A DNA stretch of 15,745 nucleotides from M3007 sp040080915. Its GTDB lineage: Bacteria; Bacteroidota; Bacteroidia; Chitinophagales; Saprospiraceae. The notes beneath the pieces are model-generated. The model saw nothing but the letters and a program-made list of their open reading frames with translations. It searched no databases and was not told the origin of the DNA. The number at the start of each line of letters is the position of its first letter. Position 1 is the first letter of the stretch. The stretch spans positions 1 through 15,745 of the forward strand of contig JBEBHD010000115.1 of NCBI GenBank assembly GCA_040080915.1, in the 5' to 3' direction. Both the position numbers and the translations under genes were made by a program. Below are positions 7,880 through 15,341 of this stretch, piece after piece.

Positions 7880-8914
7880 ATGAAAAAAATTCTCCTTTTC
7901 GCCTCCCTGCTGGTGATTCTTTTCTCCGAACTCCACGCTCAAGACCAACATTTCACCCAGTTTTACGCGGCGCCGCAGATGCTCAATCCTGCCCTGACCG
8001 GTGCCTTCGAGGGCCGTTACCGGGTCAGCGCCATCTACCGTGACCAGTGGCACCGTGTGCTTGACGAGCCGATCCGAACCTTTGCCGTAGCAGGTGATCT
8101 GCGTTTCGACCCGCCCGGAAAGGCTACCACCAACGATGCCATCGGCTTGGGCTTAGCCTTTTTCAACGACAAAGTGAACGTGGTGGATTTCAGTACTACA
8201 CAGATCGCCATCAGCCTGGCCTACCACAAATCGCTGGACGTGGACGGCCGTCAGTACCTGACATTTGGCGTACAGGGTGGCCTTACCCAGCGCAATGTGA
8301 ACTACGCGTCACTCCAGTTTCAGGATGAGTTCGACGGCTCCACGGGTTATGTGCTGCCCACGGGCGAGGATCTGCCGGCCAACAATTTTTCTTACTCGGA
8401 CCTGAACGTCGGCCTGAACTACTCGGCGCGGTTTGGCCGCACGGGGGCTTTGTTTGCCGGTGCAGCCGTACACCACATTGTGGAGCCGGACGTGTCATTT
8501 TACCGTCAAGGTATCGCGGGCGAAAAACTGTACCGGAAAATTTCGGCCCATTTATCGGCTAATATCCCGCTCGGAAACTCGCGTGCCTCGCTGCTGCCAC
8601 GCGTGTTGTTTTCGCAGCAAGGCCCGCACGCCCAGATCAACGTGGGCACCAATTTCCGCACGTCGCTCGGCAAGTACGGCTCTTCGGCCCTGCACATCGG
8701 CGGCTGGGTGCGCCCGGTACGCAACAAGGGTACATTCGGGCTGGATGCCGTGGTGGCACTCGTGGGCTTCGAGCTCAGCAATGTCGTGTTCGGTATTAGT
8801 TACGATATCAACCCGCGTGCGCTCGGCTTTGGCCAGCGCCAGAGCGCTTTCGAAATTTCGGTGGCCTACCTCGGCGAGTACGAGAACGAGGAAATCCTGT
8901 GCCCGAAATTTTGA
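7880..8914 (+). CDS. PorP/SprF family type IX secretion protein
   Basis: The 344-aa product belongs to the PorP/SprF family of outer-membrane proteins. These are tied to the type IX secretion system and gliding; several anchor or assist secretion of specific cargo. A signal peptide (residues 1-20, MKKILLF...SELHA) precedes Gln21. The mature start QDQHFTQFYAAPQMLNPALT, followed by the YRDQW block, is the hallmark of the family. The rest alternates strands with glycine-rich turns, as expected for a 12-14 strand barrel. ATG 7880 is preferred over the in-frame TTG at 7868 because it gives a normal signal peptide. The core gldKLMN genes are not nearby, so this is probably one of several orphan paralogues. 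It ends exactly where rimO ends on the other strand. Confidence 0.92.
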   Translation: MKKILLFASLLVILFSELHAQDQHFTQFYAAPQMLNPALTGAFEGRYRVSAIYRDQWHRVLDEPIRTFAVAGDLRFDPPGKATTNDAIGLGLAFFNDKVNVVDFSTTQIAISLAYHKSLDVDGRQYLTFGVQGGLTQRNVNYASLQFQDEFDGSTGYVLPTGEDLPANNFSYSDLNVGLNYSARFGRTGALFAGAAVHHIVEPDVSFYRQGIAGEKLYRKISAHLSANIPLGNSRASLLPRVLFSQQGPHAQINVGTNFRTSLGKYGSSALHIGGWVRPVRNKGTFGLDAVVALVGFELSNVVFGISYDINPRALGFGQRQSAFEISVAYLGEYENEEILCPKF

Positions 8915-10225
8915 TCAGACCGTTTTTCCGTACAGGTCGAACTCCTCGGCTTCGGTGACGAGCACGTTGGCGAAATCCCCGATGCGCACGTAGTTGGTCT
9001 TGGCATCCACGAGCACCTCGTTGTCCACTTCCGGTGAGTCGGCCTCGGTGCGGCCCACAAAATAGCCGCCCTCTTTTCGGTCGAACAGTGTTTTGAACAC
9101 GCGCCCCACCTTTGCTTCATTTTTTTCCAAGGAAATTTCCTGCTGCACGTCCATGAGGCGCTGGGCGCGTTCGGCCTTGGTGTCGGGGAGAACGTCGTCG
9201 GTCAGTTCGTGGGCGCGAGTGCTTTCCTCATGGGAGTACTGGAACACCCCGACGCGCTCGAAACGCTGCTCCTGCACGAAGTCGAGCAGGGTTTCGAAAT
9301 CGGCCTCCGTTTCGCCGGGGTGGCCGACGAGGAAGGTCGTACGCAGGGCGATGTCCGGGATTTTTGCCCGCACCTGATCGAGCAGGTGGCGGGTCTCGTC
9401 GCGGGTAATCTGGCGGCGCATGGCGTTCAGCACGGGGTCGCTGGCATGCTGCAGGGGCATATCAAGGTAGTTGCAAATTTCGGGGCGCTCGGCCATCACG
9501 TCAAGGATTTCCAACGGGAACTTGCTCGGATAGGCATAGTGCAACCGGATCCACTCAATGCCATCCACATCGGCCAAGGCATGGAGCAGGCGGGGCAGTT
9601 CGCGTTTTTTGTACAGATCAAGGCCGTAGTAGGTGAGTTCCTGAGCGATGAGCATCAGTTCTTTCACGCCACGCCGGGCTAGGTTTCGGGCTTCCTGCAC
9701 GAGCTCTTCCACCGGGCGGCTGATGTGTTGGCCACGCATGAGTGGGATAGCGCAAAACGAGCAGGTGCGGTTACAGCCTTCGGAAATCTTGAGGTAGGCG
9801 TAGTGCGGGAGCGTGGTGATCAGGCGGTCGCCGAGCAATTCGTGCTTGTAGTCGGCATCGAGGCGGGCGAGCAGAGCTGGCAGTTCGAGCGTACCGAAGT
9901 AGGCATCCACTTCGGGTATTTCCTGCTCCAGATCGTCCTTGTAGCGTTGGGAAAGGCAGCCGGTGACGTACAGTTTTTCGATTTTTCCGGCGGTCTTGAG
10001 CGCGGCATGCTCAACGATGGTGTCAATGCTCTCCTGTTTGGCGAGGTCAATGAACCCGCAGGTATTAATGACAACAATATTTGCGCCCGAATCTTCCCGC
10101 TCGTGCGACACGTCGTAGTCGTTACCGCGCAGTTGGGTGATCAGGTTTTCGCTGTCCACCAAGTTCTTGGAGCAGCCGAGCGTGACGACATTGATTTTAT
10201 CCTTGCGAAGTGTCTTGGTTTTCAT
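8915..10225 (-). CDS. rimO: Ribosomal protein S12 methylthiotransferase RimO
   Basis: The 436-aa radical-SAM enzyme adds a methylthio group to an aspartate of ribosomal protein S12. The N-terminal MTTase domain carries its cluster ligands in VTLGCSKNLVD (Cys18), NTCGF (Cys56) and VTGCLSQRY (Cys90). The radical-SAM motif is CNRTCSFC (Cys151, Cys155, Cys158), and the C-terminal part (about 370-436) fits a TRAM domain. Length is typical. CSKNLVD favours RimO over the related MiaB. The start ATG overlaps the stop of the upstream 214-aa gene (ATGA), so the two are translationally coupled. Its TGA abuts the stop of the PorP/SprF gene, leaving no intergenic space for a dedicated terminator. Confidence 0.96.
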   Translation of the reverse strand: MKTKTLRKDKINVVTLGCSKNLVDSENLITQLRGNDYDVSHEREDSGANIVVINTCGFIDLAKQESIDTIVEHAALKTAGKIEKLYVTGCLSQRYKDDLEQEIPEVDAYFGTLELPALLARLDADYKHELLGDRLITTLPHYAYLKISEGCNRTCSFCAIPLMRGQHISRPVEELVQEARNLARRGVKELMLIAQELTYYGLDLYKKRELPRLLHALADVDGIEWIRLHYAYPSKFPLEILDVMAERPEICNYLDMPLQHASDPVLNAMRRQITRDETRHLLDQVRAKIPDIALRTTFLVGHPGETEADFETLLDFVQEQRFERVGVFQYSHEESTRAHELTDDVLPDTKAERAQRLMDVQQEISLEKNEAKVGRVFKTLFDRKEGGYFVGRTEADSPEVDNEVLVDAKTNYVRIGDFANVLVTEAEEFDLYGKTV

Positions 10226-10866
10226 TTATTAGTGGTCAAAAACTGCATCAGAGCGGTGGCGCTCATCAGTGCCGGGTTGGCCATCGCATCGTTGAACAGC
10301 ACCTGAATAGGGCCTTCTCCAAAATAAAGACCGTCGGACACCAAGAACGATAACCGTACCATGCCTGTGGCGGGGTGCGGTTTTCGCGGGTTGCCCCAGG
10401 GGCCTATCTTGCTGACGATGTTTATGCTTTTGTTAAAAAGGTCTTGGATCAATTGGTTTGCTGTTGCATCATCGGGATTTTCCCAAATGATCGCGCTGCC
10501 GGTGTAGTTGATGTAGCGGGCCGATTTGTCGCTGAACGCGGCCAGAGTATCCAATCCTTCGTCCATGCCGACTTCCACGACGACACCCAACAGCTCTCTT
10601 TTGGCGGGGGAATGGCCTTGGGCCATCTGGAGGTTGTACGCCAGCATTTTGGCCCGCGCTTCGGTGCCGCTGTCGTCTATGACTTTTTGCAGGTCTGCGA
10701 TGCTGCTGGTTGGGGACAGCAGGATATCGAACGGGTAGGCGGAGTTGCCGCCGTACAGCTCGGCGTAGTCGCAAAAGAGCAACTGGTAGATTTGGTTGGT
10801 GGCTTCGTCGTGGTAGGGGCCGGGTGGAGGCGGGGATACTTTTGTGAAAAGATTGTTGCTAGACAT
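10222..10866 (-). CDS. Uncharacterised 214-aa cytoplasmic protein
   Basis: I do not recognise a named family, although I have an unverified impression that similar proteins occur in several phyla. The N-terminus is Pro-rich (KVSPPPPGPYHDEATNQIY), followed by QLLFCDYAELY. The middle holds LLGVVVEVGMDEGLDTLAAF (about 93-112) and SARYINYTGSAIIWE (about 116-130). The C-terminus has KIGPWGNPRKPHP (about 154-166) and VRLSFLVSDGLYFGEGP (about 171-187). Alternating strands and helices suggest a compact globular alpha/beta protein. No signal peptide or membrane helix is seen. ATG 10866 is chosen because the in-frame extension to a TTG at 10947 crosses an A/T-rich leader and gives an unnatural N-terminus. 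It follows the protease gene by 99 nt and overlaps rimO by 4 nt. Function unknown; the context suggests a link to the protease. Confidence 0.85.
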   Translation of the reverse strand: MSSNNLFTKVSPPPPGPYHDEATNQIYQLLFCDYAELYGGNSAYPFDILLSPTSSIADLQKVIDDSGTEARAKMLAYNLQMAQGHSPAKRELLGVVVEVGMDEGLDTLAAFSDKSARYINYTGSAIIWENPDDATANQLIQDLFNKSINIVSKIGPWGNPRKPHPATGMVRLSFLVSDGLYFGEGPIQVLFNDAMANPALMSATALMQFLTTNK

Positions 10867-10965
10867 GTGAAAAAAAATTAACGGTAAAAAAATTGAATTT
10901 CGCTTACTTCTTCGCTCCCGGCAGCCACTGCACCAGCCAATATCCAACGGTCAATAACCCACAAC

Positions 10966-12057
10966 TCACCCCTTCGTCTCCGTCGGCCACTGTGCTCCGT
11001 ACTGCTCCACGAGCACGTTGTCGTAGTAATCAGCTTTTTCAAACAATCGCCGGAGCGCCTGCATGCCCGTTTCCTCGTTCAGGTAGCGATCGTAAACGAT
11101 GAGTGAGAGCAGGATATCCTGTTCGTGGACGGCGAGGGTGAGCGCTTCGTTGGCGTGGTTTTCCCGCAGAAGGTACTCGTACAGCGGCTTGATATTTTCT
11201 TTAGGCAACTGACACAGCACGGCATCTGCAGTCATCAGGCCCGACTTGTCGTGGTAGGAAATATTGATTTTAGCACTGCCTTGCAGGATTTCCCAGCAAT
11301 TGGGGCCGCTGCGGCTGAGGCTCACGTCGTGGTCGGTTTTGGCAATGAGCGACTCGATCGTTCTGGGTACACCGGTGGGCAGGTACTCGTCCACCAAGCC
11401 GGGCAGTTGCACGCGGTTTCCGCAAAAGGAGCAGAAGCTGTTGTCCACCGTTTTTTCGGACACCACGTTGGAGCAGGCCGAGCATCGGCAGGCGTTGTTC
11501 GTGTCGGTTTTGTGGTAGTCGTCAAGCGAGTCGTGCAAAAAACTGACGGGAAGAGAAAACCCGATGTTGTCGCCGTTTTGGATAATGAACGTATTTATCC
11601 CGATCACGTCGCCGTCGTTGTCCACCAAGGGGCCGCCGGAGTTTCCGGGGTTGAGTGCGGCATCAATGTGCAGGTATGGAATGTTGTTCATTACCTCACG
11701 AGCGCTGGAGATGATGCCACTCTTGATGGAAAATTTCAGCCCAAACGGGTGCCCGATGGCCGTCACAGGGTCACGTTCCCGCACGGCTTTGCCTACACCA
11801 AGGCGTACTGCGGGCAGTTCGGTGCCGTTGCCCGGCCCGTCGAGGAAGGCCAGATCGTACTTGCGGTCCGAATACCGCACGGTAGCTAATTGTTTTTTAA
11901 ACTGAGCGCCTTCGATCACGACTTGGCGATTGCCCTCCACGACATGGTGGTTCGTGACGATCAGCCCGCGGTCTTTGAGGAAAAAACCGGTCCCGGTGCT
12001 GTACGGCGTGGCGATTTGGACAATGATGTCGCGGTAGGTTTCTATAAAATCGGTCAT
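10966..12057 (-). CDS. Trypsin-like protease with zinc ribbon and YbjN-like C-terminus
   Basis: The 363-aa protein begins with a DegP-like (S1C) trypsin domain, about residues 5-180. The triad is intact: His38 in TNHHVV, Asp68 in KYDLAFL and Ser140 in NPGNSGGP. A zinc-ribbon segment follows, with CxxC pairs at 192-195 and 209-212 plus Cys190. The last 110 residues (about 250-355) look like a YbjN or type III chaperone-like fold: WEILQGSAKINISYHD, then LPKENIKPLYEYLLREN. There is no signal peptide, membrane helix or PDZ domain, so it is predicted to act in the cytoplasm, unlike most DegP relatives. It starts 4 nt after cysS and is probably co-transcribed. A role in protein quality control or regulated cleavage is inference; the YbjN call is by pattern only, the protease call is strong. 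Confidence 0.88.
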   Translation of the reverse strand: MTDFIETYRDIIVQIATPYSTGTGFFLKDRGLIVTNHHVVEGNRQVVIEGAQFKKQLATVRYSDRKYDLAFLDGPGNGTELPAVRLGVGKAVRERDPVTAIGHPFGLKFSIKSGIISSAREVMNNIPYLHIDAALNPGNSGGPLVDNDGDVIGINTFIIQNGDNIGFSLPVSFLHDSLDDYHKTDTNNACRCSACSNVVSEKTVDNSFCSFCGNRVQLPGLVDEYLPTGVPRTIESLIAKTDHDVSLSRSGPNCWEILQGSAKINISYHDKSGLMTADAVLCQLPKENIKPLYEYLLRENHANEALTLAVHEQDILLSLIVYDRYLNEETGMQALRRLFEKADYYDNVLVEQYGAQWPTETKG

Positions 12058-12061
12058 GCGC

Positions 12062-13570
12062 TCAACTTTTCGACCAGGAAGAGCCTTCCTTGCCGTCTTT
12101 CACGGAGATGCCCGCAGCGGCCAGGCCGTCGCGGATTTTGTCGCTGGTGCCCCAGTCTTTTTGAGCGCGGGCATGGGTGCGGATATCGAGGATGAGCGTC
12201 ATTAGGCCGTCCAAAGTACGATCGTCTCCGGTGGCATCGCTTTCGTCTTGCAAGCCGAAAATATTAAAAATGAAGGCGGTGAACACACTTTTCAGGCGTT
12301 CGATCACCCACGGCGACACCTCTGAAGGCTCCAATTGGTTGTTGGTCAATTTGTGTGCGTAGCTGCCCAGTTCATTCAGGCAGGCCAGAGCGATGGCGGT
12401 ATTGAAATCGTCGTCCATGCCCGCGTAGGCATCTTCGATGAGGGTGAGAATGGCGCGGTCGTGGGCACTTTCGGAGCCGTCGTAAGCTGCGGGATCGGCG
12501 GGCAGGTTTTGGAGAATTTTGTTGGTCTCCATCAGTTTGCGGTACCCCTTTTCGGCGGCTTGCAGGGCCTCGTCGGTGACGTCGAGTTGACTGCCGTAGT
12601 GCGCCTGAAGCATGTAAAACCGCAAAACCATAGGCGTGTACGCCTTGCTGACGAACGGGCTGTCGCCTGCGAACATCTGCTCGGGTGTGATGAAATTGCC
12701 CTCGGATTTGCTCATTTTTTTGCCTTCGAGCAGCAGCATGTTGGTGTGCAGCCAAAACTTGGCCGGGGCGCAGCCGCAGGCACCGTGGTTTTGGGCAATC
12801 TCGTTTTCGTGGTGCGGGAACTTGAGGTCATTGCCGCCGCCGTGGATGTCGAAAGTTGGGCCGAGGTATTTGGTGCTCATGGCCGAGCATTCGAGGTGCC
12901 AGCCGGGGAAACCAACCGACCACGGGCTTTTCCATACCATGATATCGCCGGGTCGGGCTTTCATCCAAATGGCGAAATCGGCGGGGTCATCTTTTTCGTC
13001 CTGGCTTTTGAGGTTGTCGCGGCTTTCGACGAGCAACTCGTCCAGCACGCGGCCCGAAAGGTGGCCATATATACCGGGGTTTTCCTGATCGAATTTGCGC
13101 ACGTTGAAGTACACCGAGCCGTTGCGCTCGTAGCCGTAGCCGCGGGCGATAATATCTCGCACCATTTCGATCTGCTCAATAATGTGCCCCGTGGCACGCG
13201 GCTCAATACTGGGCGGCAAGGTGTTGAACACGCGCATCATGTCGTGAAAACCCACCGTGTATTTCTGAGCTACCTCCATTGGTTCGAGCTGGGCGACGCG
13301 GGCACCTTTGGCCATACGGTCTTCGCCGTCGTCGGTGAGGTGGCCCACATCGGTAATGTTGCGAACATAGCGCACCCGGTACCCGAGGTGGAGCAGGTAG
13401 CGGTAGATGATGTCGAAACTGACAAAAGTTCGGCAGTTTCCGAGGTGGACATCGTAGTAAACTGTGGGGCCGCACACATACATGCCGACGTGGCCGTTGT
13501 GCAGGGGTTTGAAAACTTCCTTTTTGCCGCTCAGGCTGTTATAGAGTTTGAGGGAGCGTTCTGCGTTCAT
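12062..13570 (-). CDS. cysS: Cysteinyl-tRNA synthetase
   Basis: The 502-aa class I aminoacyl-tRNA synthetase charges tRNA-Cys. The HIGH-type motif appears as VHLGN (41-45) after CGPTVYY, with zinc ligand Cys33. A GWHLECSAM block supplies the next zinc ligand, GGGNDLKFPHHENE the histidine region, and KMSKS lies at 285-289. The HLGN variant is, as I recall, usual in Bacteroidota. Length fits the family. The start ATG gives LKLYNSLSGKKE soon after, the normal N-terminus. A -7-like box lies only 5 bases upstream of the ATG, which would make the mRNA nearly leaderless. It heads the minus-strand block cysS, protease, 214-aa protein, rimO. Confidence 0.97.
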   Translation of the reverse strand: MNAERSLKLYNSLSGKKEVFKPLHNGHVGMYVCGPTVYYDVHLGNCRTFVSFDIIYRYLLHLGYRVRYVRNITDVGHLTDDGEDRMAKGARVAQLEPMEVAQKYTVGFHDMMRVFNTLPPSIEPRATGHIIEQIEMVRDIIARGYGYERNGSVYFNVRKFDQENPGIYGHLSGRVLDELLVESRDNLKSQDEKDDPADFAIWMKARPGDIMVWKSPWSVGFPGWHLECSAMSTKYLGPTFDIHGGGNDLKFPHHENEIAQNHGACGCAPAKFWLHTNMLLLEGKKMSKSEGNFITPEQMFAGDSPFVSKAYTPMVLRFYMLQAHYGSQLDVTDEALQAAEKGYRKLMETNKILQNLPADPAAYDGSESAHDRAILTLIEDAYAGMDDDFNTAIALACLNELGSYAHKLTNNQLEPSEVSPWVIERLKSVFTAFIFNIFGLQDESDATGDDRTLDGLMTLILDIRTHARAQKDWGTSDKIRDGLAAAGISVKDGKEGSSWSKS

Positions 13571-13575
13571 GAGCG

Positions 13576-13583
13576 CAAAGGTA
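13576..13583 (-). promoter_or_regulatory. Putative -7 box for cysS (TACCTTTG on minus strand)
   Basis: CAAAGGTA on the plus strand reads TACCTTTG towards cysS. Only five bases separate it from the ATG, so transcription would start at or next to the start codon if the box is used. It may instead be a passive part of the palindrome. Confidence 0.4.
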
Positions 13584-13727
13584 AACAGGTTAGAAGGTTG
13601 GAAGGTTTCTGGTTAGAAGGTTTCTGGTTAGAAAGTTAGCGGGTTCCTGGTTGACAGAATATTGCGCAACCAGAAACCCGCTAACTTTCTAACCAGAAAC
13701 CTTCCACCAGAAACCTTTCAACCTGTT

Positions 13728-13735
13728 TACCTTTG
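13728..13735 (+). promoter_or_regulatory. Putative -7 box for the acyl-CoA dehydrogenase gene
   Basis: TACCTTTG on the plus strand forms the outer end of the right palindrome arm and lies 55 bases before the ATG at 13790. No TTG -33 element is visible; the AACCAGAAACC repeat occupies that position. Confidence 0.5.
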
Positions 13736-13789
13736 TGGCCGGAAGGCCGGGCGTTGCCCGCCAAATACAGTTTTTTAACCTAACCATTG

Positions 13790-15019
13790 ATGAATAGTAT
13801 GCAAGCCAACGGTACCGATACCGCCCACAAGCCGCGAACCGCCCGCGAAGACCGCTACCAACACCACGACTATTACGGCGTGGACGAACTGCTCGCGCCT
13901 GAGCATTTGCTCGCCCGCGATGCCGTGCGCGAGTGGGTGAAAGCAGAAGTCAGCCCAATCATCGAAGACTACTCCAACCGGGCAGAATGTCCCACCCAAC
14001 TGTTCAAAGGCTTGGCCGAGATCGGTGCTTTCGGGCCCTCGCTGCCGGCTGAGTATGGTTGCGGCGGTATGGACGAGATCGCATACGGTGTCATCATGCA
14101 AGAACTCGAGCGCGGCGATTCCGGCGTGCGCTCCATGGCCTCCGTCCAAGGGTCGCTGGTGATGTATCCCATCTACAAGTTTGGCTCCGAGGAACACCGT
14201 CGCCATTACCTGCCCAAACTCGCCAGCGGCGAAATGATCGGTTGTTTTGGTCTCACCGAACCCGATCACGGCTCCAATCCCAGTGGCATGGTGACCAATG
14301 TTAAGGATGACGGTGATGCCTACATCCTCAACGGCGCAAAAATGTGGATCACGAACTCTCCGGTGGCCGACATCGCCGTGGTATGGGCCAAACGTGAAGA
14401 CGGAAAAGTCATCGGCATGATCGTAGAAAAAGGCATGAAGGGTTTTTCGGCACCCGAAATCCACGGCAAGTGGTCGCTCCGCGCCAGTATCACCGGCGAA
14501 TTGGTGTTCGAGGACGTGCGCGTGCCCAAGGCCAATGTACTGCCTGGCGTGGTCGGCATGCGTGGGCCACTTACCTGCCTTACCAAAGCACGGTATGGAA
14601 TCGCATGGGGAGCCATTGGCGCAGCACTCGACTGCTACGACTCGGCTTTGCGCTATTCCAAGGAGCGCATCCAGTTCGGAAAACCTATTGGCGCTTTCCA
14701 ACTCACACAAAAAAAATTGGCTGAAATGATCACCGAGATCACAAAGGCCCAACTTCTCGCCTGGCGCCTCGGCACGCTGGCCAACTCCGGCAAAATGACC
14801 TCCGCCCAAGTTTCGATGGCCAAGCGCAACAACGTCCACATGGCGCTCGAAATCGCCCGCGAAGCCCGCCAGATACACGGCGGTATGGGCATCACGAACG
14901 AATACCCCGTCATGCGGCACATGATGAACCTGGAAACCGTGCTCACCTATGAGGGCACCCACGATATCCACCTGCTCATCACCGGCCACGACGTGACCGG
15001 GCTGGAAGCATACAAATAA
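13790..15019 (+). CDS. gcdH: Acyl-CoA dehydrogenase, glutaryl-CoA dehydrogenase type
   Basis: The 409-aa flavoenzyme is predicted to oxidise and decarboxylate glutaryl-CoA to crotonyl-CoA in lysine/tryptophan breakdown. Resemblance to the human enzyme is strong along the chain: SVQGSLVMYPIYKFGSEEHR, GCFGLTEPDHGSNP, WITNSPVAD, ARYGIAWG (about 267-274) and QIHGGMGI. The catalytic base is Glu388 in TYEGTHDIH, placed as in glutaryl-CoA dehydrogenases. FAD-binding segments are intact. Starts at TTG 13787, ATG 13790 and ATG 13799 are all in frame; 13790 is the first ATG and is chosen, but 13799 is equally possible. No other lysine-degradation genes are nearby. It is transcribed divergently from cysS and followed by a terminator-like palindrome. 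Confidence 0.92.
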   Translation: MNSMQANGTDTAHKPRTAREDRYQHHDYYGVDELLAPEHLLARDAVREWVKAEVSPIIEDYSNRAECPTQLFKGLAEIGAFGPSLPAEYGCGGMDEIAYGVIMQELERGDSGVRSMASVQGSLVMYPIYKFGSEEHRRHYLPKLASGEMIGCFGLTEPDHGSNPSGMVTNVKDDGDAYILNGAKMWITNSPVADIAVVWAKREDGKVIGMIVEKGMKGFSAPEIHGKWSLRASITGELVFEDVRVPKANVLPGVVGMRGPLTCLTKARYGIAWGAIGAALDCYDSALRYSKERIQFGKPIGAFQLTQKKLAEMITEITKAQLLAWRLGTLANSGKMTSAQVSMAKRNNVHMALEIAREARQIHGGMGITNEYPVMRHMMNLETVLTYEGTHDIHLLITGHDVTGLEAYK

Positions 15020-15028
15020 AAGGTTACT

Positions 15029-15101
15029 GGTTAGGGGGTTAGAAGGTTGCTGGTTGCGGGAATCCTCTAACCAGAAACCTTCTAACCCTCCAACCCTTTT
15101 T
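15029..15101 (+). terminator. Terminator-like palindrome of the AACCAGAAACC repeat family
   Basis: Arms 15029-15055 and 15069-15095 match at 24 of 27 positions in inverted orientation around a 13-nt loop. TTTTT follows (15097-15101), starting 9 bases after the gcdH stop. This is the shape of an intrinsic terminator. The arms consist of the same GGTTAGAAGGTT and AACCAGAAACCTTC words as the palindrome upstream of gcdH, and the loop is also 13 nt. It is therefore a dispersed repeat that may double as a terminator. Confidence 0.65.
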
Positions 15102-15103
15102 CG

Positions 15104-15111
15104 TAAGTTTG
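15104..15111 (+). promoter_or_regulatory. Putative -7 box (TAAGTTTG) for the Uma2 gene
   Basis: TAAGTTTG fits TAnnTTTG and ends 18 bases before the ATG at 15130, leaving a short leader. It directly follows the terminator-like repeat. No -33 TTG is seen. Confidence 0.4.
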
Positions 15112-15341
15112 TCACCGCAACCGACAGATATGACTACCGCGACAAAGTTTCCGCAGACCAACCTCGAACTCGCCGACATGGGTGGCCTCGAAGGGTCGGT
15201 GTATTTCCCGGCGAGTCTTGAGGAATACTGGGAGGTGCTGGCCGAGGCCGAGTACCGCACCGATTATTATGACCGCCAAATCATCGCTACCATGAGCTAT
15301 GTATCCGACCTGCACAGCCATTTCGCATCGCAACTGGGCTT

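Larger units (their letters stand above)
13576..13735. repeat. 160-bp palindrome with mirrored -7 boxes
   Basis: The left arm (13576-13653) and right arm (13667-13735) are near-perfect reverse complements around a 13-nt centre. The outer 16 bp of each arm are identical in inverted orientation (CAAAGGTAAACAGGTT). The arms are built from repeats of GGTTTCTGGTTAGAAGG and share AGAAAGTTAGCGGGTT. The left arm carries one extra repeat unit of about 9 bp. Each outer end is a TAnnTTTG box facing outward, towards cysS and towards the dehydrogenase gene. It fills most of the divergent intergenic region and could form a long cruciform or RNA hairpin. The family is not one I can name. Confidence 0.85.

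Noticed and set aside
10867..10947. N-terminal extension of the 214-aa protein to a TTG at 10947
   Set aside because: The extension crosses an A/T-rich stretch suited to a leader, gives a Cys/Arg-rich then Phe-rich peptide unlike the rest, and lacks a supporting initiation signal.
12335..13639. 434-aa plus-strand open frame opposite cysS
   Set aside because: cysS is unambiguous on the minus strand. The antisense frame has no recognisable domain, and its end is repeat-encoded (LEGFWLEGFWLES).
13775..15115. 446-aa minus-strand open frame opposite the acyl-CoA dehydrogenase gene
   Set aside because: It is the mirror of a strongly conserved gene in a moderately GC-rich genome, matches no family, and its N-terminal part is encoded by the intergenic repeat (peptide GGLEGFWLED).
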